In this document: positions 57,343-64,000 of the stretch, one piece after another
Layout: each line of letters opens with the position of its first letter
How positions within the stretch are numbered: position 1 is the first letter of the stretch
Assembly: GCA_021779955.1 (NCBI GenBank)
Contig: JAJXZS010000027.1
Span: 1 to 64,000, forward strand
Direction: 5' to 3'
From: Chloroflexota bacterium
Lineage (GTDB): Bacteria; Chloroflexota; Anaerolineae; Anaerolineales; Anaerolineaceae
DNA length: 64,000 nt
The notes under the pieces: model-generated
Database searches by the model: none
Seen by the model: the letters and a program-made list of their open reading frames with translations, nothing else
Told to the model about the DNA's origin: nothing
Position numbers and translations under genes: made by a program

Positions 57343-59400
57343 ATGGAATTCAAATTACACGCTCCATACAAACCTACAGGAGATCAGCCTGAAGCCATCG
57401 ACCAGTTGGTGGCCGGTTTGCGCGCTGGAGATCGGAACCAGGTACTCCTTGGAGCCACCGGAACGGGCAAGACCTTTACGATCGCAAATGTAATCCAGCA
57501 GGTGCAGATGCCCGCCCTGGTGATGGTCCATAACAAGACCCTGGCCGCCCAGCTCTACACCGAATTCACCGAGTTCTTCCCCGAGAACGCGGTGGAATAC
57601 TTCGTTTCCTACTACGATTACTACCAGCCGGAAGCCTATGTGCCTTCCCACGACCTTTACATCGAAAAGGAGACCGAGATCAACGACGAGATCGACCGGC
57701 TGCGCCTGGCTGCCACAACGGCACTGATGTCGCGCAAAGATGTGCTGATCGTTGCATCGGTTTCATGCATCTATGGACTTGGAAGCCCGGAGAATTATGC
57801 CGGCGTGGTGGTCAAGCTGGACGTGGGAGGAATCTACCGGCGCAATGCATTGTTGAGGCAGATGATCGAAGGTCAGTATCAACGCAACGACCTTGAACTG
57901 CGTCCCGGTGTTTTCCGGGTGCATGGGGAGACGATGGAGATTTTCCCTGCTTATGAAGAAAAGAAAGCGTTTCGCATTAGTTTCTTCGGCGATGAGGTGG
58001 AGAAGATTACCGTATTCAACCCGCTGACGGGCGAGGTGTACGACGAACCGGCGCATGCCGAAATCTTCCCGGCCAAACACTACATCGCCAGCGAAGGACG
58101 CATGAAGCAGGCGATTACGGATATCGAGAACGAGTTGAACGACCAACTTGTCTACTTCAAGAAGAATGGCAAGCTGCTTGAAGCGCAACGTCTTGAGCAG
58201 CGTACACGCTACGATCTCGAGATGCTTCGGGAAGTGGGATACTGCTCAGGTATCGAGAACTACTCGCGCCATCTCGACCAGCGGCCTGCCGGATCTGCGC
58301 CATGGACATTGATCGATTATTTGCCCAGCGAGTATCTGCTGGTCATCGATGAAAGCCACATGACGATCCCTCAAATCCGCGGGATGTACAACGGAGACCG
58401 TGCCCGCAAAAATACGCTCGTCGAATATGGATTCCGCCTGCCGAGTGCTGTGGATAACCGCCCCCTGACTTTCGAGGAGTTCAAGAAGCACATGGGGCAA
58501 ACCATTTATACTTCGGCGACGCCTGGACCTTATGAAATGGGCGTTGCCGACCAAGTCGTCGAGCAGATCATCCGGCCCACGGGGCTGGTGGATCCTGAAG
58601 TTGAGGTGCGGCCTTCGAAAGGCCAGGTGGACGATCTCTACGCCGAGATCAAAAAGCGGATCGACAACGGCGAACGCGTTTTGGTTACCACATTGACCAA
58701 ACGGATGGCCGAAGACCTGGCGGATTACCTTGAAGAATTGGGAATCAAGGTGCATTACCTGCACTCTGAAGTGGAGACGCTCGAACGGGTGGGAATCTTG
58801 CGCGACCTGCGCATGGGCATGTACGATGTGGTCGTTGGAATCAACCTGCTGCGTGAAGGGCTCGACCTGCCCGAGGTTTCGCTGGTCGCCATCCTCGATG
58901 CAGACAAGGAAGGTTTCCTGCGCTCGGGTACTGCGCTTGTCCAAACCATCGGACGCGCTGCGCGCAACGTCAACGGCAAGGTCATCATGTACGCCGATAA
59001 GGTCACAGATTCGATGGCGTTCGCGATCAGCGAGACGAACCGGCGCCGTAAGAAGCAGAACGACTATAACATTGCCAACAACATTCAACCGTATACCATC
59101 ATCAAGGCAGTACACGACATCACCGAGCGCCTGACATTGAACCCGGCCATGGCAGCAGCGGCGGAAGGACGAGGCATTTATATGGCTGGGAGCAAACACG
59201 CCGCTCCCTTGCCTGAGAGCGAAATCAAACGTCTTATCGCCGAGTTGGAAAAACAAATGCACCAGGCGGCCAAAGACCTTGAATTCGAGGAGGCTGCGGT
59301 TCTGCGCGATCAGATTCTCGACCTGCGCAAATTGCTTGCAGACGAATCGAACGTTCCGCCGTGGCAGAAAGCCCGCCTGATGGCCGGTGAAGTTGACTGA
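57343..59400 (+). CDS. uvrB: Excinuclease ABC subunit B
   Basis: A 685-residue nucleotide-excision-repair helicase-like protein that verifies damage with UvrA and recruits UvrC. Walker [13 protein letters not shown] (about 37-48), the damage-probing beta-hairpin [15 protein letters not shown] (about 90-105), DE-box VIDESHM, helicase motifs [10 protein letters not shown] and [14 protein letters not shown], and the C-terminal UVR coiled coil ([19 protein letters not shown]) that binds UvrC. GTGAGAG before the ATG. Downstream hairpin ends the unit. Confidence 0.98.
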   Translation: MEFKLHAPYKPTGDQPEAIDQLVAGLRAGDRNQVLLGATGTGKTFTIANVIQQVQMPALVMVHNKTLAAQLYTEFTEFFPENAVEYFVSYYDYYQPEAYVPSHDLYIEKETEINDEIDRLRLAATTALMSRKDVLIVASVSCIYGLGSPENYAGVVVKLDVGGIYRRNALLRQMIEGQYQRNDLELRPGVFRVHGETMEIFPAYEEKKAFRISFFGDEVEKITVFNPLTGEVYDEPAHAEIFPAKHYIASEGRMKQAITDIENELNDQLVYFKKNGKLLEAQRLEQRTRYDLEMLREVGYCSGIENYSRHLDQRPAGSAPWTLIDYLPSEYLLVIDESHMTIPQIRGMYNGDRARKNTLVEYGFRLPSAVDNRPLTFEEFKKHMGQTIYTSATPGPYEMGVADQVVEQIIRPTGLVDPEVEVRPSKGQVDDLYAEIKKRIDNGERVLVTTLTKRMAEDLADYLEELGIKVHYLHSEVETLERVGILRDLRMGMYDVVVGINLLREGLDLPEVSLVAILDADKEGFLRSGTALVQTIGRAARNVNGKVIMYADKVTDSMAFAISETNRRRKKQNDYNIANNIQPYTIIKAVHDITERLTLNPAMAAAAEGRGIYMAGSKHAAPLPESEIKRLIAELEKQMHQAAKDLEFEEAAVLRDQILDLRKLLADESNVPPWQKARLMAGEVD

Positions 59401-59428
59401 GATCGTGTGAATAGAAAACAGGATAGAG

Positions 59429-59455
59429 AAAGCCCCTCATAAGCGAGGGGCTTTT
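59429..59455. terminator. Bidirectional terminator between uvrB and acylphosphatase
   Basis: AAAGCCCCTC pairs with GAGGGGCTTT, with A residues before and T residues after. Confidence 0.88.
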
Positions 59456-59750
59456 AGTAGGCCGATGGAATAATGGAAAAACGGTCGTGTTTACCTTGCG
59501 CTTCTGACCACTCGAATTCGACGTTTGTCACGACTGCGGTTCCCGGGCCCTGCTGAAGCGCATCCAAAAGGCGGGAGAGATCGTTGTGCGATCCTTCAGC
59601 ATAGACTTCGACCTGCCTTTCCTCTCGGTTGCGCACCCAACCTGTGAGACCGCGCTGCTCGGCAAAGTCCTGAACGAAGTAGCGAAAACCGACGCCTTGC
59701 ACATGTCCTTCGACAACCGCATGCAGACCTTCGTTTCGTTCTTTGCTCAT
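59454..59750 (-). CDS. acyP: Acylphosphatase
   Basis: A 98-residue acylphosphatase that hydrolyses carboxyl-phosphate bonds. The two signatures are present: GHVQGVGFRYFV with the catalytic Arg (about 22) and GLTGWVRNREERQVEVYAEG with the catalytic Asn (about 41). Its stop lies in the shared terminator. The HEAT-repeat gene is 45 bases upstream on the same strand. Confidence 0.95.
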   Translation of the reverse strand: MSKERNEGLHAVVEGHVQGVGFRYFVQDFAEQRGLTGWVRNREERQVEVYAEGSHNDLSRLLDALQQGPGTAVVTNVEFEWSEAQGKHDRFSIIPSAY

Positions 59751-59794
59751 TCTATTCCTCGGATTTGCCGCGTGCGCCTGCAGGCAGCGAGTTC

Positions 59795-60799
59795 TTAATG
59801 GTCAATGTCAGCATCGTCCTGGGCGCTGTCAGGTGAAGGCGGAGCCTGGATATCGAGCAGTTCGAGGCCGCCGCTGGCATTGCTCAATTCCATGTTTTCG
59901 AGGGCTTTATCGATCATCTCGATCTCCTCGCCATCCTGAGACTCATCCATCAACGCTTCGAGTTTGGCCTTGGCTTCTTCGCCGCCGATTTGCGAAAGCG
60001 ACCAGATGATGGCCATTTTGAGATCGGAAGGTTCTGCTTCCTCTTCAAGCAAGGCAAGCAGCTTTTCGGCGGCATCGCCCAGTTCCAGTTCTCCGGCAGC
60101 TCTCACGGCTTCATATTGCACCTCTACATCGGGCGAATCGAGCATGCTGATCACCTGCGGAGCCCATCGTTCGTCCGCCGAACGCCCCATGGCGAACAAG
60201 GCGCTTGCCTTCCAGAGGATATCGTCAGAATCGAAAGCTTCCTGGATCAGGGGGCGAACCTTGGCTTGAGATGAGAATCCAAGCGATTCGAGCGCGCGCC
60301 GCCGCACGGAGGGCATGTCGCTGCCGTTAGCCACATCGTAAAGATTTTGAAAATTGGCGATACGCAGGGAGTCCTGCAAATCGTCAAGCTCGCCGCGCAG
60401 GACGAACATGCCCAAATGCGCAGCAGCCGCGGCTCGGACGGTTTCTTCGGGATCACCCATCATTAATTCGGTCATCACCGGCAACAGGCGCGTGGCGTCA
60501 CATTCTCCAAGCAGTCGAATTGCCAGAACGCGTACCGACGGTTCGGGGTCATCCAAAATGGAAAGGGCGAAATCGTCGAAGTTGACCAGCGTATCCCGCT
60601 CGGCCAATTCTTCAAGCTCCTTGAGCAGCCCCTGTTTGAGTTTGACATCGACTTGCGGCCAAATCCGCCCAAGTTCGCGGATATCTTTTGTTGAAAGGTC
60701 GGAAAGCCTCCGCATCAATCGGGATGGAAAGGGTTGGGATGAGTCCTGCAAAGCGTCGATCACCTGTGCAAGACTTTGATTTGGGGATAATTCACTCAT
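59795..60799 (-). CDS. HEAT-repeat protein
   Basis: A 334-residue soluble alpha-solenoid. About seven HEAT/PBS-type repeats can be counted, such as DDPEPSVRVLAIRLLGE, GDPEETVRAAAAAHLGM, PSVRRRALESLGFS, DSDDILWKASALFAMGR and DSPDVEVQYEAVRAAGEL, with an acidic C-terminal tail. A scaffold or protein-binding role is likely; no enzyme motif is present. AAAGGAAA precedes the ATG, 11 bases after the RseP-type protease gene, suggesting an operon. Confidence 0.9.
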   Translation of the reverse strand: MSELSPNQSLAQVIDALQDSSQPFPSRLMRRLSDLSTKDIRELGRIWPQVDVKLKQGLLKELEELAERDTLVNFDDFALSILDDPEPSVRVLAIRLLGECDATRLLPVMTELMMGDPEETVRAAAAAHLGMFVLRGELDDLQDSLRIANFQNLYDVANGSDMPSVRRRALESLGFSSQAKVRPLIQEAFDSDDILWKASALFAMGRSADERWAPQVISMLDSPDVEVQYEAVRAAGELELGDAAEKLLALLEEEAEPSDLKMAIIWSLSQIGGEEAKAKLEALMDESQDGEEIEMIDKALENMELSNASGGLELLDIQAPPSPDSAQDDADIDH

Positions 60800-60810
60800 A
60801 AGAATTTCCT

Positions 60811-61890
60811 TTAGGGTATGACGATGGGATTCACGATATCGTTAATGACCAGCACCACCATCAATACCATCAAGATTGCGAAGCCGATGTAATGCACCGT
60901 GTTTTCGAGCTCGGGTTTCACCTTCTTTTTGAATAATAGCTCGGGCAACAAGAAGAGAATCCGACCGCCATCCAGGGCTGGAATGGGGAGAAGATTCGTA
61001 TAGCCAAGTGCGATCGAGATGATACCGAAAAACGAGAGCACATTCAGAAACGCATACTGCGGAGTTGCTCCGGAAGCTTGATCCTGCGCCTGGATTTGGG
61101 AGAAGATGTCATATACGCCCACCACACTGACGACTCTGCCTTGTTGCGGAGATATCTTCCCGGCGATCAGTTGATAGGGGAGAAGCAGCAGCTGCTTTCC
61201 CTGGGCGAGCGTGGTTTGAGCCGCCTGAGGGATGGCTGCAAAGATGGAGGTTGGCACCAGTGGATTGCCAATGACCACGCCCAGTGCGCCCTGACCTTGC
61301 GGCGGATTTGCGCGCGGCGTGAGGGTAACCGTCTTGGATACGCCGTTGTCGAGAACCGTTACTTCGACTGGCTTGCCCAGGGATGCGGCGATTGTTTTGC
61401 TGAGTTGATCCATGCTGGTAATCTTGACGCCATCGATCGAGACGAAGATGTCTCCGGTTGTCAGTCCCGCATTTGCAGCCGGGCTGTTCGCAGCTACTTC
61501 CTCGATCTGCACTCTGGTGGGGTCGGGTGTGCCGGTTTGCGTAAAGATAAACGCGAAGATGACCAGCCCGAGCAGCAAATTCATCAGCGGTCCGCCGAGT
61601 AACACAACCAACCTGCGCCAGGCTTTGGCAGCGCCAAAAGACCCGGGCTCGGTTGCGTCGCCTGCTTCGCCTTTCATCTTGGTGAATCCGCCAAATGGGA
61701 TCCAGTTCAGGGAGAAGACCGTGCCATTGCGGGTGAAGAGCTTGGCCATCCGTGGGGGGTAGCCGAATCCAAATTCCTCAACGTCGATCTTATTAAAACG
61801 CGCCATGATGAAATGCCCAAGTTCATGGAGGAATACCAGGATACCAAACGCGAGGACAAATTCACCGATGGTCAGAATTGTATTAAGCAT
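60811..61890 (-). CDS. rseP: RseP-type intramembrane site-2 metalloprotease
   Basis: A 359-residue S2P-family protease that cuts anti-sigma factors or remnant signal peptides in the membrane. HELGHF with zinc ligands is in the first helix (about 22-27), a PDZ domain occupies about 110-200 (ANSPAANAGLTTGDIFVSIDGVKI), and the second zinc site LLPIPALDGGRI (about 308) is near the C-terminus with two more helices. GGAAGG precedes the ATG. No Dxr/uppS genes, its frequent neighbours, are here; a mevalonate-type gene sits upstream instead. Confidence 0.94.
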   Translation of the reverse strand: MLNTILTIGEFVLAFGILVFLHELGHFIMARFNKIDVEEFGFGYPPRMAKLFTRNGTVFSLNWIPFGGFTKMKGEAGDATEPGSFGAAKAWRRLVVLLGGPLMNLLLGLVIFAFIFTQTGTPDPTRVQIEEVAANSPAANAGLTTGDIFVSIDGVKITSMDQLSKTIAASLGKPVEVTVLDNGVSKTVTLTPRANPPQGQGALGVVIGNPLVPTSIFAAIPQAAQTTLAQGKQLLLLPYQLIAGKISPQQGRVVSVVGVYDIFSQIQAQDQASGATPQYAFLNVLSFFGIISIALGYTNLLPIPALDGGRILFLLPELLFKKKVKPELENTVHYIGFAILMVLMVVLVINDIVNPIVIP

Positions 61891-61966
61891 GTTTACCTTC
61901 CAAATTCTTCATAATTCATTGAATTATGCCATAAACTATCTTAATTATCCAGAGGTGCTATTGTGT

Positions 61967-62941
61967 TCATTTAAGCACCGTGGGTCCGCCGGCTTTGGAG
62001 ACCAGGACTTCTTTTACCGCGGGAAGCGAAGAAAGCCGTTGGGCGACGTTTTCGGCAGCCCTTGTTTCGCAGATGATGTGCACGTTTGGCCCGGCATCGA
62101 TGCTGGCAGCCGCAGGGATGCCTGACTTGCGCCATGCTGCCACGGCTTTGACGATATTCAGCGTAGCCGGTTCCCAGTAGAATACCGGCGGGGTCGATGT
62201 CATCATCACGGCGTGCATCATCGTGCTGTCCAACTCGAGTATCGATGCCAGGGCGGCGAAATCGCGCGTTTGGATGGCATTCCGGCACATGTCCAGCCTG
62301 CGCGGCGCATCTTGAACGCGCGCTTCCTGCAGCGGACTTGTGCCAGCCAGTGAATGTCCCTCGGTTGAACTGACTTTCTTTTGAGCGGCTTCGACGATGG
62401 CGATGCAATCAGTCAGATCCCAAAAATCGGCCGCAGCGATCGAAAAGGCGAAGGAATCGCGATCGGTCTCGCCTGCATTCCATTCCACGAAGCCGGCGGG
62501 AATCGAGCGACAGGCGGAGCCTGATCCGCGCCTGGCAATTCGGGTGAGGTCTTTTTCGCCCACTTGCAGACCCAGCGCGGTGGTTACGGCCAGGGTCAAT
62601 GCTGCGAATGCTGATGCCGATGAGGCAATGCCGGAACCTGTTGGAAAGTTGTTTTCACTCAAAATATGGGCATGGATCGCCGTTCCGCGAATTCCGCGGA
62701 TGAGGTTGAGATGTGATACAACGCGTTTGAGTGCCGGGCCCGATTGCCTTGTGCCGTTCAGATCGAAAATATCTTCAGGCAGGTGCGAATCGAAAGTCAC
62801 CCGGGTTTGGGTAGCCAGGCTTTCCAGGTTCATCGAGATCGATCCATTGGAGGGGATACGCAATGCATCATCGCGATTTCCCCAGTACTTGATGAAAGCG
62901 ATGTTAGGATGTGCAACCGCTGTGGCTGTGAGTGTGGACAT
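61967..62941 (-). CDS. mvaD: Diphosphomevalonate decarboxylase family (mevalonate pathway)
   Basis: A 324-residue GHMP-kinase-fold decarboxylase. ANIAFIKYWG-type N-terminus (HPNIAFIKYWGNRD), serine-rich ATP loop FPTGSGIASSASAFAAL (about 98), GSGSACRSIPAGFVEW (about 139) and the catalytic Asp in SIDAGPNVH (about 280) match the family. The usual product is isopentenyl diphosphate. In the Chloroflexota genus Roseiflexus a homologue instead uses mevalonate 5-phosphate, so the exact substrate is open. AGGA upstream. No other mevalonate genes are in the window. Confidence 0.92.
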   Translation of the reverse strand: MSTLTATAVAHPNIAFIKYWGNRDDALRIPSNGSISMNLESLATQTRVTFDSHLPEDIFDLNGTRQSGPALKRVVSHLNLIRGIRGTAIHAHILSENNFPTGSGIASSASAFAALTLAVTTALGLQVGEKDLTRIARRGSGSACRSIPAGFVEWNAGETDRDSFAFSIAAADFWDLTDCIAIVEAAQKKVSSTEGHSLAGTSPLQEARVQDAPRRLDMCRNAIQTRDFAALASILELDSTMMHAVMMTSTPPVFYWEPATLNIVKAVAAWRKSGIPAAASIDAGPNVHIICETRAAENVAQRLSSLPAVKEVLVSKAGGPTVLK

Positions 62942-63135
62942 AACAGATTCCTATAGAAAGTCTACCATGAATGCAGGAGAATTCTGTGTATACAACATAA
63001 ATATTTTATATGGATTTATTGATATGCTGATCTTTCACCTGAACTGCCTTATCCTGCACGTTTCCGGTTTGTTTGGCGCCGCATCCTCCTTGCAGAAGGC
63101 ATCTTCTCCTGAATTCAGCGGCCCCTGAAAATAAC

Positions 63136-63161
63136 GAAACCGCTCGTGGGTGAGCGGTTTC
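63136..63161 (-). terminator. Hairpin downstream of the small XRE/membrane operon
   Basis: GAAACCGCTC pairs with GAGCGGTTTC, loop GTGGGT. On the minus strand GTTATTTTC follows, a weak terminator tail. The rest of 62942-63218 holds no convincing gene. Confidence 0.55.
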
Positions 63162-63218
63162 CGGCAAATGATCTCCACAACATAAGTGCGGTCAATTGTT
63201 GGCGGCCCTCTATTGCCG

Positions 63219-63518
63219 CTATCTCCTGGTCATCATGATTACCAGCACGATCAGTGCAGACAATGCCATCACTCCAAAGAAGAGGACCACCCATTTCCAG
63301 GAAAAGGAAATGGTCTTGTTCTTGATCTGATAGATGGTTGCCGCAAAGCTTGAGACGATCACCAGGGCAAAAAGGTCCCAATTCGTTTGGTTGAGCAGAA
63401 GAGAACGTACCACGATGAGTACCAAAATACCATAGGACAGGATGCTGTAGCCCAGTTTGAAGCTCGCGTTTTCGACTGCGACAAATCTTTCATCTTTTAC
63501 CACTTCGTTCTTATTCAT
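63219..63518 (-). CDS. Small membrane protein paired with XRE regulator (DUF2178/DUF6442-like)
   Basis: A 99-residue protein with three hydrophobic helices (about 25-40, 47-60 and 75-96) and a polar N-terminus. Small three- or four-helix proteins encoded directly after a minimal XRE repressor are common in bacteria and archaea; their function is unknown. AAGGAG fixes the ATG at 63518, which overlaps the regulator gene by 8 bases, so the two are translationally coupled. Confidence 0.75.
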   Translation of the reverse strand: MNKNEVVKDERFVAVENASFKLGYSILSYGILVLIVVRSLLLNQTNWDLFALVIVSSFAATIYQIKNKTISFSWKWVVLFFGVMALSALIVLVIMMTRR

Positions 63519-63732
63519 GATTTGCTCCTTCAAGAAAGAATAATTCCTCGACCGGTTTTTCAAGCTTCCGGGCAACCAGAAAAGCCAGCAGTGCGGATGG
63601 GATGTATTGGCGCGATTCGATCGAGCCGATGGTCTGGCGGCTGACCCCGACCAGAGACGCCAGCTCCTCCTGGGATAGATCTTTTTCTGCCCTGGCAACC
63701 TTCAGGCGATTCCCCAACTGCAAAGATTCCAT
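63511..63732 (-). CDS. Small XRE-family transcriptional regulator
   Basis: A 73-residue single-domain HTH protein of the Cro/C1 type: NRLKVARAEKDLSQEELASLV, then GVSRQTIGSIESRQYIPS with the recognition helix, and a short C-terminal helix (LARKLEKPVEELFF-like end). This compact group (YozG/RelB-type repressors) usually represses its own operon. Two palindromes cover its promoter. AAGGAG fixes the ATG at 63732. Confidence 0.92.
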   Translation of the reverse strand: MESLQLGNRLKVARAEKDLSQEELASLVGVSRQTIGSIESRQYIPSALLAFLVARKLEKPVEELFFLEGANHE

Positions 63733-63750
63733 ATTTTTCTCCTTGCTGAT

Positions 63751-63791
63751 AGTGTACGCTATACTGTACAAAATGTCAAGTTTACTTGACA
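63751..63791 (-). promoter_or_regulatory. Promoter and two palindromic operators of the XRE operon
   Basis: On the minus strand TTGACA (63779-63774), 17-base spacer, TACACT (63756-63751). Palindrome 1, TGTACGCTATACTGTACA at 63753-63770, covers the -10 region; palindrome 2, TGTCAAGT-TT-ACTTGACA at 63774-63791 (8-bp perfect arms), covers the -35. A further half site TTGACAAGT lies at 63794-63802. This is a classic layout for self-repression. Confidence 0.65.
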
Positions 63792-63838
63792 TATTGACAA
63801 GTATGTATCACGTCATGGTGCAAGCAGGAGGTACTGAA

Positions 63839-63913
63839 TTGAAGTTGAAAACCCTTCAATCCGGCAAAGAGTCATTTCCATCTCCCTGCAAAGGGTGCTA
63901 TCATGAAATCTGA
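63839..63913 (+). CDS. Candidate small peptide gene (24 codons) divergent from the XRE regulator
   Basis: TTG start preceded by a perfect AGGAGGT (63826-63832) at ideal spacing. The peptide is Lys/Ser-rich and ends SPCKGCYHEI with a CxxC pair. The consensus ribosome-binding site is hard to explain unless something is translated here. No good rightward promoter is visible apart from TTGACA at 63794. It may be a small regulatory or modified peptide, or the remains of a gene. Confidence 0.4.
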   Translation: MKLKTLQSGKESFPSPCKGCYHEI

Positions 63914-63967
63914 ACCGTGTTTTTTCAAGGTTGCACACAAACAGGGGATCATTTTGATGCTGGAGAG

Positions 63968-64000
63968 ATGATGATGAGAAAAATAAAATTAGGTGTCAGT
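63968..64000 (+). CDS. Start of a gene running off the window (11 codons seen)
   Basis: Three ATG codons in a row after TGGAGAG, then RKIKLGVS. A basic start followed by hydrophobic residues could begin a signal peptide, but too little is visible to say. Confidence 0.45.
   Translation, partial: MMMRKIKLGVS

Noticed and set aside
1-64000. CRISPR arrays, rRNA genes, transposase genes, riboswitches
   Set aside because: None were seen while reading; no regularly spaced repeats, no DDE or tyrosine/serine recombinase motifs, and no rRNA or recognisable riboswitch core.

Overview
The window reads as a piece of a chromosome from a Chloroflexota bacterium, probably class Anaerolineae. The evidence is indirect: a GC-rich, housekeeping-dense chromosome in which an actinobacterial-like FHA/RodA/PbpA locus, a mevalonate-type decarboxylase, archease-RtcB, MTA phosphorylase and a DUF1461 membrane protein occur together. 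No 16S rRNA or other strict marker is present, so the taxonomy is an inference. Promoters look sigma-70-like (TTGnnn-16..18-TATAAT, often TGn-extended). Several genes have a -10 box only 7-10 bases from an ATG that lacks a Shine-Dalgarno sequence, which suggests leaderless mRNAs.

Layout. 1-8.7 kb: end of a sigma-like HTH gene, an S1-domain protein overlapping ftsK, a CDP-alcohol phosphatidyltransferase, lgt, a metallo-beta-lactamase protein, an HNH nuclease, a TIGR01777 epimerase and tyrS with a clear terminator. 8.7-13.4 kb (minus): a cell-wall locus resembling the actinobacterial fhaA-fhaB-rodA-pbpA cluster. Here RodA and PbpA are fused, the transpeptidase half has lost its catalytic motifs, and an MTA phosphorylase gene sits inside the operon. 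13.4-20.8 kb: archease-rtcB, ybaK and a PHP phosphoesterase (minus), secG, and an operon of oligopeptide-binding protein, unknown protein, PduO-type cobalamin adenosyltransferase and DUF554. 20.8-31.4 kb (minus): DsbA-like, GNAT, TPR and double-HTH genes; one response regulator with two soluble histidine kinases, one carrying a candidate c-di-GMP-binding MshEN domain; an amidohydrolase, parB, parA, a PfkB kinase and a zinc-ribbon membrane protein; then radC (plus).

32.2-38.2 kb is accessory DNA beginning at a tRNA with anticodon CAU. It holds AT-rich orphan genes, an orphan SOS-type promoter, a secreted M35 metalloprotease and a GT-C membrane glycosyltransferase. The glycosyltransferase segment is bracketed by an exact 23-bp repeat of the 3' end of yihY, and a terminator that could serve yihY lies on its far side. 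38.1-43.6 kb (minus): yihY, a heterodimeric ABC exporter with one degenerate ATP site, and an Fpg-like glycosylase with an incomplete zinc finger. 43.6-46.0 kb is a second AT-rich patch (short MauE-like protein and a PD40-repeat lipoprotein).

46-64 kb returns to core genes: ugpC-type ATPase, gpmA, a DUF1461 and spermidine-synthase-like pair, NAD(P)HX repair enzyme, YtxH protein, pth, mfd, uvrB (with a candidate LexA box matching the orphan one at 34.7 kb), acylphosphatase, HEAT-repeat protein, RseP-type protease, mvaD-type decarboxylase, and a small XRE regulator/membrane protein pair with two palindromic operators and a divergent 24-codon Cys-containing ORF. The window ends inside the start of another gene.
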